From positions 76,071-140,070 of the forward strand of contig NZ_KE159724.1 in NCBI RefSeq assembly GCF_000403455.2: DNA of 64,000 nucleotides, given 5' to 3'. The notes beneath the pieces were generated by a model, which ran no database searches, was not told the origin of the DNA, and saw nothing but the letters and a program-made list of their open reading frames with translations. This document shows positions 17,846 through 26,110 of this stretch, piece after piece. The DNA comes from Dorea sp. 5-2 (GTDB taxonomy: Bacteria; Bacillota; Clostridia; Lachnospirales; Lachnospiraceae). Position numbers and translations under genes: made by a program. Position 1 is the first letter of the stretch. Each line of letters starts with the position of its first letter.

Positions 17846-18493
17846 ATGCAGGCTTTAGGTCTTATTGAAACCAGAGGGCTGATCGCAGCCATTGAAAGTG
17901 CGGACGCTATGCTTAAGGCGGCCGAGGTACGTCTGGTGGAAAGAACATTCGTAAAAGGCGGTATCGTCACCATTACGGTCACAGGAGATGTTGCGGCGTG
18001 CAGGGCTTCCGTGGATGCGGCGGCGTCTGCGGTTGCCAGAATGGGAGGAACGATTCTTTCCACACATGTGATCCCGCGTCCCCATGAAAGCCTTGACGGT
18101 TCGATGATCGGTTCTGTAGATCCGGTTTGGGAACAGGAAGAGATTGAGAACACAGAAGATAAATTAGAAGAAGAAGCCTTTGAGGAAGAGCCGGAAACGG
18201 CAGAAGAAGAGACCTCTAAGGAAGAGCCGGAAGCGGCCGGGGAGGAAAAACCGGATCAGAACCCGGAATCTGAGGCGAAGAAAGCAGGAGCAAACAGGGC
18301 ATATGTTGAGAGTACCGCGGAAACAGACGGGATCGACAAGGCAATTTCAGTGCTGAAACGCTCCAGAACAGCCGAGATAAGAGAAATGCTCCTTGGCGAA
18401 TATCCGGAAACGAATCTTAACAGCGAATCGGCGGCAAACATGACAAAGAGAGAAATGCTGGATTGGCTGAAAGATTTCTACACTGAATCATAG
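17846..18493 (+). CDS. BMC-H shell protein with long acidic tail and C-terminal helical module
   Basis: A 215-residue protein. Residues 1-90 are a standard BMC-H domain (ALGLIETRGLIAAIESADAM ... HVIPRPHE). A run of about 60 mostly Glu/Pro/Ala residues follows, then a folded-looking end of about 55 residues (DKAISVLKRSRTAEIREMLL ... MTKREMLDWLKDFY). PduK- and EutK-type shell proteins also carry C-terminal extensions, but an acidic linker leading to a helix pair is not one I recognise. The tail may face the lumen or cytosol and tether cargo or other shells. Confidence 0.85.
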   Translation: MQALGLIETRGLIAAIESADAMLKAAEVRLVERTFVKGGIVTITVTGDVAACRASVDAAASAVARMGGTILSTHVIPRPHESLDGSMIGSVDPVWEQEEIENTEDKLEEEAFEEEPETAEEETSKEEPEAAGEEKPDQNPESEAKKAGANRAYVESTAETDGIDKAISVLKRSRTAEIREMLLGEYPETNLNSESAANMTKREMLDWLKDFYTES

Positions 18494-18507
18494 TGAGGAG
18501 GAATATT

Positions 18508-20172
18508 ATGGATAACATGGATCTTGATCTGCGGTCCATACAGGAGGCGAGGGATCTCTGCAAATATGGTTCCGCCGCCGCCGAGCGTATTGCGAAATAC
18601 TCGGAGGATCAGATCGACAAGATTCTGCAGAATATGGTCAGAGCCGCAGAGGAACACGCGGCAGAACTGGCGCAGATGGCTGTAGAAGAGACTGGCTTTG
18701 GAAAAGTGCAGGACAAAATATATAAGAATCACGGAGCATCGACTCTGGTGTATAATTATATCAAAGATATGAAGACTCAGGGGATCATCTCAGAGGATCC
18801 TGTGAACAAGATGTTTGAGGTTGCCGATCCGGTCGGTTTGATCATGGGTATCATCCCTTCTACGAACCCGACGTCAACGGTGATCTACAAATCACTGATA
18901 GCGGTTAAGGCGAGAAATGCAATTGTGTTCTCCCCGCATCCGTCAGCGCTTAAGTGCACCTCCAGGGCTGCGCGGCTGATGGCACAGGCGGCGGTAGACG
19001 CAGGGGCGCCGTCGGATACGATCGGATGCCTGTCTATGTGTACGATGCAGGCGACGAATGAACTGATGCACAACGACGCGGTCAAGCTGATCATCGCGAC
19101 AGGCGGTCCGGGCATGGTAAAAGCTGCTTACAGTGCAGGCAAACCGGCGATCGGAGTAGGGGCGGGCAACTCTCCTTCCTATATCGAGCGTACTGCCGAT
19201 GTGAAAAAAGCTGTATCGAATATTATCGCGAGCAAGACATTTGACAACGGTACCATCTGTGCGTCGGAACAGTCTATCATAGTAGAAGAGTGCAATCATG
19301 ACGCGGTTGTTGCGGAATTGAAGGCGCAGGGAGCATATTTCATGAATCCTGATGAAGTTAAAAAGGTATGCTCTGTACTGTTTAAAAACGGCCATACTAT
19401 GAATGCGAAGTATGTGGGAAGATCTGCCAAGGTCATTGCAGACGGCGCAGGAATCAGCGTACCGGATAATACGACCGTGCTGATCGGAGCGCAAAGCGGT
19501 GTCGGAGAAGGGAATCTCCTGTCATACGAGAAGCTGACCTGCGTGCTGGGATTCTATGTTGTGCGCGACTGGCATGAGGCGTGCGAGCTCTCTATGAAGC
19601 TGCTCCAGAACGGGATCGGGCATACGATGAACCTGCATACGCAGGATGAGAAGATCGTCCGTGAATTTGCAGTAAAGCCGGCGTCGCGTATTCTTGTCAA
19701 TACCGGCGGAAGTATGGGCGGAACCGGATTAAGTACCGGGCTTGCACCGGCGTTTACGCTTGGCTGCGGAACCATGGGCGGAAGCTCCGTATCGGAGAAT
19801 GTGACGCCGCTGCATCTCATCAATAAGAAGACGGTATGCTATGGGATCAAGGATGCGGTTACTCTTGCCAGTGACGATCCGACGTTCCATGTATGCGCTG
19901 ATGTATCAGCAAAGAGCCAGACATGTTCGTCTATTCCGGCAACGCCGATCTCTTACAGTACCGGATGCAACAGCTGCGGATGTGACGCACAGTCACCGGC
20001 AAGTTTCGTCAGAAATCCGATGGCAGCGGCTCATGCGGCTTGCGTGGCGGGTACACAGACTGTCTCTGAGGACATCGACAGCAGGAAGATGGCATCGTCA
20101 GATGAAGGGATCAATCTTGAACAGTTGAAGGATATGATCAATGGGCTGGTGAATGCCATGAAGGGAGAGTAA
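18508..20172 (+). CDS. CoA-acylating acetaldehyde dehydrogenase with encapsulation tail (CutF-like)
   Basis: A 554-residue dehydrogenase converting acetaldehyde, NAD+ and CoA to acetyl-CoA and NADH. The nucleophile is present: Cys251 in KTFDNGTICASEQSIIVE. The dehydrogenase fold ends near residue 460. A Cys/Ser-rich linker follows (STGCNSCGCDAQSPASF), then an amphipathic C-terminal helix INLEQLKDMINGLVNAMKGE, which looks like an encapsulation peptide. The start at ATG 18508 follows GAGGAGGA; an in-frame GTG at 18493 overlaps the previous stop and the ribosome-binding site. It is the active partner of the Cys-less paralogue at 9547. Confidence 0.92.
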   Translation: MDNMDLDLRSIQEARDLCKYGSAAAERIAKYSEDQIDKILQNMVRAAEEHAAELAQMAVEETGFGKVQDKIYKNHGASTLVYNYIKDMKTQGIISEDPVNKMFEVADPVGLIMGIIPSTNPTSTVIYKSLIAVKARNAIVFSPHPSALKCTSRAARLMAQAAVDAGAPSDTIGCLSMCTMQATNELMHNDAVKLIIATGGPGMVKAAYSAGKPAIGVGAGNSPSYIERTADVKKAVSNIIASKTFDNGTICASEQSIIVEECNHDAVVAELKAQGAYFMNPDEVKKVCSVLFKNGHTMNAKYVGRSAKVIADGAGISVPDNTTVLIGAQSGVGEGNLLSYEKLTCVLGFYVVRDWHEACELSMKLLQNGIGHTMNLHTQDEKIVREFAVKPASRILVNTGGSMGGTGLSTGLAPAFTLGCGTMGGSSVSENVTPLHLINKKTVCYGIKDAVTLASDDPTFHVCADVSAKSQTCSSIPATPISYSTGCNSCGCDAQSPASFVRNPMAAAHAACVAGTQTVSEDIDSRKMASSDEGINLEQLKDMINGLVNAMKGE

Positions 20173-20173
20173 A

Positions 20174-20842
20174 ATGGATAATAACAGCTATAATGAGATT
20201 CTGGAGCTGTTCTTAAAAGCAGTTGAATCTGTGAAATCTTCCAACTCTGACGCATATACAGAGGATGCAAAAAAGGGATTGGTCCCGGTAGGGATCTCCA
20301 ACCGTCACGTGCATCTGACAGAAGAGGCGGTTGAGGTACTCTTCGGAAAAGACTACGTGCTTGAACGGATCAAGAATCTGTCCCAGCCGGGGCAGTTCGC
20401 CTGTAAAGAGTGCGTGACGCTGTGCGGTCCGAGAGGCGTGATCGAAAAGGTGCGGGTACTGGGGCCCACAAGGCAGCAGAATCAGGTAGAGATCCTTGCC
20501 GGCGATATGTTTAAGTTAGGCTTACAGGCGCCTCTTAGGCAGTCCGGGGATCTTGCGGAAAGCGGCGGTATCATCATGGTGGGGCCGAAGGGTTCCGTAC
20601 AGATCAAAGAAGGCGTTATCGTGGCTCAGCGGCATATACATATGAATCCTATGGAGGCAAAAGCTTACGGGGTTCATGACGGGCAGAAGGTAAAACTGGC
20701 GGTTGATGGGCCAAGGGCCGGGATCATGGACAATGTAGTAGTCCGTGCGGATGACAAAGGCGCTCTGGAGTGCCACATTGATACAGAAGAGGCAAATGCA
20801 TACTGCATTAACTCAAAAACCAAATTAATGATAATTAAATAA
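20174..20842 (+). CDS. pduL: phosphate acyltransferase PduL
   Basis: A 222-residue PduL-type phosphotransacylase converting acetyl-CoA and phosphate to acetyl-phosphate and CoA, which regenerates the lumenal CoA pool. The tandem PduL motifs are clear: VGISNRHVHLTEEAVEVLF and IVAQRHIHMNPMEAKAYGV supply zinc-binding His residues, and GPRG and GPTRQQNQVEI lie between them. Residues 1-20 (MDNNSYNEILELFLKAVESV) form an amphipathic encapsulation helix. It starts one base after the dehydrogenase stop codon. Confidence 0.93.
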   Translation: MDNNSYNEILELFLKAVESVKSSNSDAYTEDAKKGLVPVGISNRHVHLTEEAVEVLFGKDYVLERIKNLSQPGQFACKECVTLCGPRGVIEKVRVLGPTRQQNQVEILAGDMFKLGLQAPLRQSGDLAESGGIIMVGPKGSVQIKEGVIVAQRHIHMNPMEAKAYGVHDGQKVKLAVDGPRAGIMDNVVVRADDKGALECHIDTEEANAYCINSKTKLMIIK

Positions 20843-20874
20843 CAATATTATTTATAAAATAGGAGGAAATAAAA

Positions 20875-21159
20875 ATGACAAAGTATGATGCATTAGGAAT
20901 GATCGAGACAAAGGGACTGATCGGCGCGGTAGAGGCAGCAGACGCTATGGTAAAAGCGGCTAACGTTTATCTGATCGGAAGAGAATTCGTAGGCGGCGGC
21001 CTGGTTACCGTTATGGTCCGCGGAGACGTAGGAGCCGTTAAGGCTGCGACAGATGCCGGAGCCGCGGCTGCACAGAGAGTCGGCGAACTGCTCTCCGTAC
21101 ATGTGATCCCGCGTCCGCATCAGGAAGTGGAATCTATTCTTCCGACGAAAGCAGAGTAA
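20875..21159 (+). CDS. BMC-H microcompartment shell protein
   Basis: A 94-residue canonical BMC-H hexamer protein ([45 protein letters not shown]). It is probably a major facet protein, judging from its closeness to the family consensus and an excellent AGGAGGAAA site. It is the last gene before the operon terminator. Confidence 0.92.
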   Translation: MTKYDALGMIETKGLIGAVEAADAMVKAANVYLIGREFVGGGLVTVMVRGDVGAVKAATDAGAAAAQRVGELLSVHVIPRPHQEVESILPTKAE

Positions 21160-21168
21160 TTCATCATG

Positions 21169-21200
21169 ATCGGGCCTGCCCAAACACAGGTCCGATTTTT
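21169..21200 (+). terminator. Rho-independent terminator of the shell operon
   Basis: ATCGGGCCTG (21169-21178) pairs with CAGGTCCGAT (21187-21196; one G-U pair), followed by TTTT. It separates the BMC structural operon from the regulator, alcohol dehydrogenase and permease genes. Confidence 0.8.
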
Positions 21201-21243
21201 AAAAGGCGCTGGAAATCAGGATAAAAGGAATCGTGTGGTGAGG

Positions 21244-22086
21244 ATGAGGGAAAACAAGAAAAAATTATATTCTATTGGCGAGGCTAGTAAGATCTGTAAT
21301 GTCTCTACAAAAACACTGCGTTTCTATGACAAGATGGGTGTTGTAACACCGGATTACGTGAGCGAAGAGAACGGATACCGTTATTACAGCAGTATCACGC
21401 TGCTGAAAATTCCTGTGATCAAATATTATAAGCAGCTGGGGTTTAAACTGGAGGAGATGGTAGGACTTCTGAATGGGGAATCTTATCATGGTATGGAGGA
21501 TAATTTCCGTAAGAAAATAATAGAACTGAGCCGGGCAGAGCAGGAGATCCATAAGAGCTATGTGTCTGTGAACGACTGGTATGAGTTGATCCGGGAAGCA
21601 AAGACGGTATCCGCCCAGGCTGAGTGTCCGGTATGTATTAAATATCTGCCTACTCAGGAATATGCGTATCTGGATCAGGAGTTTTCCTATAACTACAGAG
21701 ACGCCGTGATCAATATACCATGGACGGATTACCTTTCCAGTATGAATTGTTCCATTACCGGTCCGATCATCATAGAATATCCTTCCATGCAGGACAAGAT
21801 GGAAGGAGTCTGCCGCACTGCACGGATCATGCAGCGGATCGTCGGGACTTGTGACAGACGGACGAACATCCTTGTCATGAAAGGACAGATGGTGGCGTCC
21901 CTCTATCATTTGGGCGGTTATGACAACATTAAGGAGAGCTATCAGAAGATCCTGGAATATATTGAGAAGCAGGGATATGTCTGCAAAGAAAGATCGATAG
22001 AACGGTATGTATTGGATTACTGGACATCGGAGATCCTGGATGAATTTGTGACAGAAATCATTATTCCGATCTGTAAAAAAGCATGA
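21244..22086 (+). CDS. MerR-family transcriptional regulator with GyrI-like C-terminal domain
   Basis: About 280 residues. The winged-helix MerR DNA-binding domain is at the N-terminus (YSIGEASKICNVSTKTLRFY, then YYSSITLLKIPVIKYYKQLG). A 40-residue coiled linker and a C-terminal region of about 150 residues, resembling GyrI-like effector-binding domains, follow. It likely senses choline or a product and activates the long-spacer promoter at 8778. Start is uncertain: ATG 21244 is used, but in-frame GTGs at 21235 and 21238 are better spaced from AAAAGG at about 21222. A longer frame back to 21166 would read through the terminator and is rejected. Confidence 0.8.
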   Translation: MRENKKKLYSIGEASKICNVSTKTLRFYDKMGVVTPDYVSEENGYRYYSSITLLKIPVIKYYKQLGFKLEEMVGLLNGESYHGMEDNFRKKIIELSRAEQEIHKSYVSVNDWYELIREAKTVSAQAECPVCIKYLPTQEYAYLDQEFSYNYRDAVINIPWTDYLSSMNCSITGPIIIEYPSMQDKMEGVCRTARIMQRIVGTCDRRTNILVMKGQMVASLYHLGGYDNIKESYQKILEYIEKQGYVCKERSIERYVLDYWTSEILDEFVTEIIIPICKKA

Positions 22087-22117
22087 TTTTAGACAGCGAA
22101 AGAAAGGAGGAGTTGAT

Positions 22118-23251
22118 ATGGAAGAATTTACTATGAACACAAGAATATATATGGGCGAAGATTCCTGCGAAAAAATAAGTGAATTTGAGATAAAGCGCGC
22201 ATTTATCTTCTGCGATCCTTTCATGAAACAGTCAGGAAAAACCGATCTGATCGTGACAAAGCTAGCCAAGATGCGTGTGGAATACTATATTTTTGCAGAC
22301 GTAGTTTCGGATCCTGACATGGCGGTGATACAAAAGGGATTGAATCAGCTGAATGCTTTCAAACCGGATACAGTGTTCGCCTTTGGCGGCGGTTCTGCCA
22401 TTGATACGGCTAAGGCGGTCGTACATCTGTATGCCAAGATGCATGATATCGCAAGACCTTGCATCATCGCGGTCCCGACCACAAGCGGGACCGGAAGTGA
22501 AGTGACTGCGTTTGCGGTGGTTTCAGACAGGGAAGCGGGAATTAAATATCCGCTGATCGATTCCCGGATGATACCGGATGCGGTATTCTTAGATCCGAAG
22601 CTTACGTCCACCGTACCGCCGTCCATCACGGCGGATACTGGAATGGATGTGCTTACGCATGGACTTGAAGCCTTTGTTTCCACGGATGCCAATGATTTTA
22701 CCGACGCTATGGCGGAGAAGTCCATACGGACGGTCTGGGATTATCTGGAACGCTGTGTGGCGAGCGGGGATGATATGGATGCAAGAGCCCATATGCATAA
22801 CGCGTCCTGCATGGCGGGCATGGCGTTTAATGCGGCTTCACTTGGAATCTGCCACAGTATGGCGCACGCGCTGGGGGCACAGTTCCATCTTCCGCATGGG
22901 CGCTGTAATGCGGTGCTTTTACCCATCGTTATCGAATATAACGCCGGACTTGAAATACCGGGTGAGACAGACGCGCTTTTGCGTTATCTGGATATTGCAA
23001 GGCTTCTTGGGATCTCTGCCGGAACGAATAAAGCGACGGTCCACCTTATGGTACGCCAGATCCGCAGTCTCATGAGCCGGATCGGCATTCCGGTCCATTT
23101 TGCAGAACTGAATATCGATGCTGACAGCTATCTGCGATCGATCGACGTTATGGCAGAGAACGCACTGAAAGACCGTTGTACTGCGACCAATCCCAGAGTA
23201 CCGACGGCGGAGCACATCAAGCGGCTGTATAAGAAGCTTTATCAGTCGTAA
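22118..23251 (+). CDS. iron-containing alcohol dehydrogenase (EutG/CutO-like)
   Basis: A 377-residue group III alcohol dehydrogenase. GGGSAIDTAK is the NAD-binding glycine-rich turn. The metal ligands are Asp177, His181, His246 and His260 (MDVLTHGLEAF, HSMAHALG, HLPHGRCNAVLLP), with the spacing normal for the family. In the cut locus it would reduce acetaldehyde to ethanol and recycle NADH from the acylating dehydrogenase. The AAAGGAGGAG site lies six bases before ATG 22118. The iron-ADH family is broad, but position supports the role. Confidence 0.9.
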   Translation: MEEFTMNTRIYMGEDSCEKISEFEIKRAFIFCDPFMKQSGKTDLIVTKLAKMRVEYYIFADVVSDPDMAVIQKGLNQLNAFKPDTVFAFGGGSAIDTAKAVVHLYAKMHDIARPCIIAVPTTSGTGSEVTAFAVVSDREAGIKYPLIDSRMIPDAVFLDPKLTSTVPPSITADTGMDVLTHGLEAFVSTDANDFTDAMAEKSIRTVWDYLERCVASGDDMDARAHMHNASCMAGMAFNAASLGICHSMAHALGAQFHLPHGRCNAVLLPIVIEYNAGLEIPGETDALLRYLDIARLLGISAGTNKATVHLMVRQIRSLMSRIGIPVHFAELNIDADSYLRSIDVMAENALKDRCTATNPRVPTAEHIKRLYKKLYQS

Positions 23252-23276
23252 AAAACAGCATTAGGAGGAAAATATA

Positions 23277-24233
23277 ATGACAGTAGACAAATCACATTCC
23301 ATTGGTATCTGGTCAGGTATCATATCTGGCCTTACATATGGGATCTATACGACACTCGTTATGGTGGCAGGTTATTATGAGCCCCTGGTAACGGCGGCGG
23401 GACTGCTTGCGGCGCCCTATGTGTGTTCCGGGTTAAACGACCTGTTCGCGGGAATCTGGCTTTCTATATATAATATAAAGAGGGGGCGGATGGCGGAGGT
23501 ATGGCAATGCCTGAAAACCCGGCCGGGACAAATGATCGTCCTTGGTTCTCTGCTCGGCGGCCCCGTAGCAAACGGAGCCTATCTGGTAGGATTGGCCCTT
23601 GCCGGAGCCTATGCGATCCCGATCTCTGCAACATGCAGTCTCTTCGGCGCTATCTTCTCATGGATATTCTTAAAGCAGAGGCCTACGAAGAGAGTAGTGG
23701 CAGGTATGATCATCTGTGTGTCGGGCGCTATCATCATTAACTGGGTGGAACCGGAAGGAACGAAGAACTTTACTCTCGGTATCATCTGCGCCCTGATCGC
23801 GGCGATCTGCTGGGGACTTGAAGGGATGTTCTCAAGCTCCAGCGGTGAAGAGCTGGAACCGGAGATATCCGTGAATCTGCGTGAATTGATCTCCGGTATC
23901 GTGGATCTGGCGATCATCGTTCCGGCCGTCAAAGCATTGTCGCTCCTTGCGGGAACCTTACAGGCGGGGATCCCGGTTATCTGGCTCCTTGTGGCGGGGC
24001 TTTCTGCCGCGGTTTCATTCCTTACCTGGTATAAGAGCAATGCCTTGGTTGGATGCGCCATCGGAATGTCGCTGAATGTAACTTATGCATTCTGGGGAGT
24101 ATTATTCTGCGTATTATTCCTTGGACAGGAATTGACGGTTACGATCGTCGCAGGATCTATCATTATCGTTCTCGGCGCCGTGCTTGTTACGATGAATCCG
24201 CTGGATCTGTTCCGGAAGAATCAGAGCGCATAA
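23277..24233 (+). CDS. DMT-superfamily (EamA-type) transporter
   Basis: A 318-residue membrane protein with ten hydrophobic helices in two similar halves, the EamA/DMT arrangement. Examples are VLGSLLGGPVANGAYLVGLA in the first half and LGIICALIAAICWGLEGMF at the half junction. It is the last gene of the cut locus before a terminator. Choline uptake or trimethylamine or ethanol export are all conceivable; DMT substrates cannot be read from sequence. Confidence 0.8.
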   Translation: MTVDKSHSIGIWSGIISGLTYGIYTTLVMVAGYYEPLVTAAGLLAAPYVCSGLNDLFAGIWLSIYNIKRGRMAEVWQCLKTRPGQMIVLGSLLGGPVANGAYLVGLALAGAYAIPISATCSLFGAIFSWIFLKQRPTKRVVAGMIICVSGAIIINWVEPEGTKNFTLGIICALIAAICWGLEGMFSSSSGEELEPEISVNLRELISGIVDLAIIVPAVKALSLLAGTLQAGIPVIWLLVAGLSAAVSFLTWYKSNALVGCAIGMSLNVTYAFWGVLFCVLFLGQELTVTIVAGSIIIVLGAVLVTMNPLDLFRKNQSA

Positions 24234-24248
24234 TTGAATTATGAAATA

Positions 24249-24277
24249 CCCTGAAGCAAGTTTGTTTCGGGGTTTTT
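24249..24277 (+). terminator. Rho-independent terminator at the end of the cut locus
   Basis: CCCTGAAGCAA pairs with TTGTTTCGGGG (two G-U pairs) around a two-base gap plus stem end, then TTTTT. The following 260 bases to cdd are AT-rich, with no gene or convincing promoter pair that I can see. Confidence 0.75.
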
Positions 24278-24541
24278 GACTTTCATGCAGAGAATGAATT
24301 TTCTATTTATGAAATTAGGCTTATAAAAAATAAAGTTCAATCCGATATACTAAATTAAGAAATTATATTGATCCATTGACAATGATGAAAAATAGCAAGC
24401 GAAGTTATTAGGATCAGAACGTTTAGATCACAAAACTTCTTGTCCGGAAGTAAGAATAGAATGGATCGAACAAAGAAGTAATGCAATGAATTTCTATGGA
24501 AATGACACTGTTTAAAAGACAAATACAGGAGGAAGACAAAG

Positions 24542-24961
24542 ATGACCAACGCAGAATTGATCCTGGAAGCTAAAAAAGCCAGAGAACGTGCATATGTCCC
24601 ATATTCGCATCACAGTGTAGGCGCGGCTCTTGTTACCAAGAGTGGGAAGATCTATCATGGATGTAATATAGAGAATGCAGCATATGGCCCTTCAAACTGT
24701 GCGGAAAGGACTGCATTTTTCCGAGCAGTGTATGAGGGGGAAAGAGAGTTCGCTAAGATTGCTATTGTAGGCGGAATGGAAGGAAGCGATGGAAATGCGC
24801 CGTGTGCGCCGTGTGGTGTCTGCCGTCAGGTAATGATGGAATTCTGTGATCCCGAGACGTTTAAGATCGTTCTGGCTGACGGAGAAGACGGGCAGTCAGA
24901 GTATACATTGAAGGAAATGCTGCCGCTGGGGTTTGGACCGGATAATCTGGATAAACCATAA
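24542..24961 (+). CDS. cdd: cytidine deaminase
   Basis: A 139-residue homotetrameric-type cytidine deaminase for pyrimidine salvage (cytidine or deoxycytidine to uridine forms). The zinc and catalytic motif is CNIENAAYGPSNCAERTAFF, with the proton-shuttling Glu in CAE. The second zinc motif is PCAPCGVCRQVMMEF. Length is typical of the short Bacillus-type enzyme. AGGAGGAAG precedes ATG 24542. It is monocistronic, with its own terminator, and unrelated to the cut locus. Confidence 0.95.
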   Translation: MTNAELILEAKKARERAYVPYSHHSVGAALVTKSGKIYHGCNIENAAYGPSNCAERTAFFRAVYEGEREFAKIAIVGGMEGSDGNAPCAPCGVCRQVMMEFCDPETFKIVLADGEDGQSEYTLKEMLPLGFGPDNLDKP

Positions 24962-24962
24962 G

Positions 24963-25010
24963 ACGGCAGGGCTGTCGGACCATGTGAGGGGGCAGCTCTG
25001 CCGTTTTTTT
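24963..25010 (+). terminator. Rho-independent terminator of cdd
   Basis: ACGGCAG at 24963-24969 pairs with CTGCCGT ending at 25003, with extra pairing inside (GGCTG/CAGCT), followed by eight T. It also lies before the convergent acetyltransferase gene. Confidence 0.85.
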
Positions 25011-25029
25011 TGAGGATTTAACGGATCGA

Positions 25030-25614
25030 TTATTTATTCTCTCTTATAATCCGGCAAGGATTACCGTAGGCGATCGTATTGTCCGGAATATCTTTGGTTA
25101 CGACGCTTCCGGCGCCGATCACCACATTATCGCCAATGGTGACGCCTGGCAGGATTATCGCTCCGCCGCCGATCCATACATTATTTCCGATCGTAACCGG
25201 AGCCGTCTGCGTTTTACAGAATTCAAAAGAACCGTTTTCTTTGAGGGCTCCGAACCGGTCAGAGGCGTTGGTTGGATGGAATGCCGTATAGATCTGTACA
25301 TTAGGAGCGATCAGTGCGTTATCTCCGATCCGAATGATGTTGTCATCCAGAAATGTACAGTTCATATTCACTTCACAATTATTACCGAAATAAATGTTAT
25401 TGCCATAGTCCGCAAAAAACGGCGACGTTATCCAGAGGTTTTTTCCTTTTCCTCCCAGTAAGCTGCTTAAGATCCTTTCTTTTGCTTCTGCATCTGCAGA
25501 ATCGGTATGATTATAATCCCTTATCAAGTCCTTTGCTTTATGCCATTGAGTCAATAGTTCTGTGTCGCCGCAATCATATAGCAGCCCTGCTAACATCTTT
25601 TCCCGTTCTGTCAT
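25030..25614 (-). CDS. maa: maltose/galactoside-type O-acetyltransferase
   Basis: A 194-residue left-handed beta-helix acetyltransferase using acetyl-CoA. The N-terminal Mac-type cap ([20 protein letters not shown]) precedes hexapeptide repeats ([57 protein letters not shown]). His in TAFHPT is the family's catalytic base. The acceptor sugar may be maltose, galactoside or another; the symbol is by family. The start at 25614 follows GGAGGAAGATC on the minus strand. Confidence 0.88.
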   Translation of the reverse strand: MTEREKMLAGLLYDCGDTELLTQWHKAKDLIRDYNHTDSADAEAKERILSSLLGGKGKNLWITSPFFADYGNNIYFGNNCEVNMNCTFLDDNIIRIGDNALIAPNVQIYTAFHPTNASDRFGALKENGSFEFCKTQTAPVTIGNNVWIGGGAIILPGVTIGDNVVIGAGSVVTKDIPDNTIAYGNPCRIIRENK

Positions 25615-25636
25615 GATCTTCCTCCGTGAATTCCGA

Positions 25637-25665
25637 ATTTATTCTCAATAGTACCATATTGTCAA
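25637..25665 (-). promoter_or_regulatory. candidate promoter of the acetyltransferase gene
   Basis: On the minus strand, TTGACA (25660-25665) and ATAAAT (25637-25642) are 17 bp apart, about 25 bases before the start codon. Confidence 0.5.
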
Positions 25666-25930
25666 TTAAGGATATGGTGTTGGCTTTCATTATACAGTAA
25701 TAGACGGTTAAAGGGAATAGTGCTTATGTAGATAGATCTATAGTTTTTATCATATATAAGGGGAAAAAGAAATGGCCGCCACTACTCGCTCATCTTAAAC
25801 AGATACAGTTAAGCATGGGATTAGATAGTCATCTTGCCGTACATATCTTTACTTTAAAAACTTTTACCATACATCAGATGACTTAAGACGTTCTCTAAAC
25901 GTCTTTGATGAAAAAGTAGAATAATACACA

Positions 25931-25970
25931 AAAACAAGTGGTCATTTGCAAAGATGATCACTTGTTTTTT
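25931..25970. terminator. bidirectional hairpin terminator
   Basis: AAACAAGTGGTCAT pairs with ATGATCACTTGTTT (one G-T wobble), with A-rich and T-rich flanks, so it could stop transcription from either side. The DNA between 25670 and 25930 holds no gene I recognise. A small hairpin AAGACGTT/AACGTCTT lies at about 25885-25905. Confidence 0.6.
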
Positions 25971-25995
25971 GTGCAAAAATCAGAAAAAGAAATAA

Positions 25996-26068
25996 ATACA
26001 TCTGATGTATTGAATGAAAAATATGAAAACTATATAATCTAACCACAATAACATAAGACATCAGATGT
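25996..26068 (+). promoter_or_regulatory. kdgK promoter with paired palindromic operators
   Basis: TTGAAT (26010-26015) and TATAAT (26033-26038) are 17 bp apart. A perfect 15-bp palindrome ATACATCTGATGTAT (25996-26010) abuts the -35, and ACATCAGATGT (26058-26068) lies just after the likely transcription start. A third near-copy is at 25871. The spacing and similarity suggest a repressor, perhaps GntR or LacI type, that responds to the sugar acid. No regulator gene is adjacent. Confidence 0.7.
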
Positions 26069-26110
26069 TATGAAACGAAATCGTATGAAGAGGAAGGAAG
26101 GATAAAAACC

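Noticed and set aside
21166-21243. Longer start for the MerR regulator at ATG 21166
   Set aside because: The added codons run through the operon's terminator hairpin and T run, and similarity to MerR begins only after 21244.
23277-24233. Calling the DMT-family protein a choline transporter
   Set aside because: Position in the cut locus is suggestive, but DMT substrates cannot be read from sequence, and export of trimethylamine or another product is equally possible.
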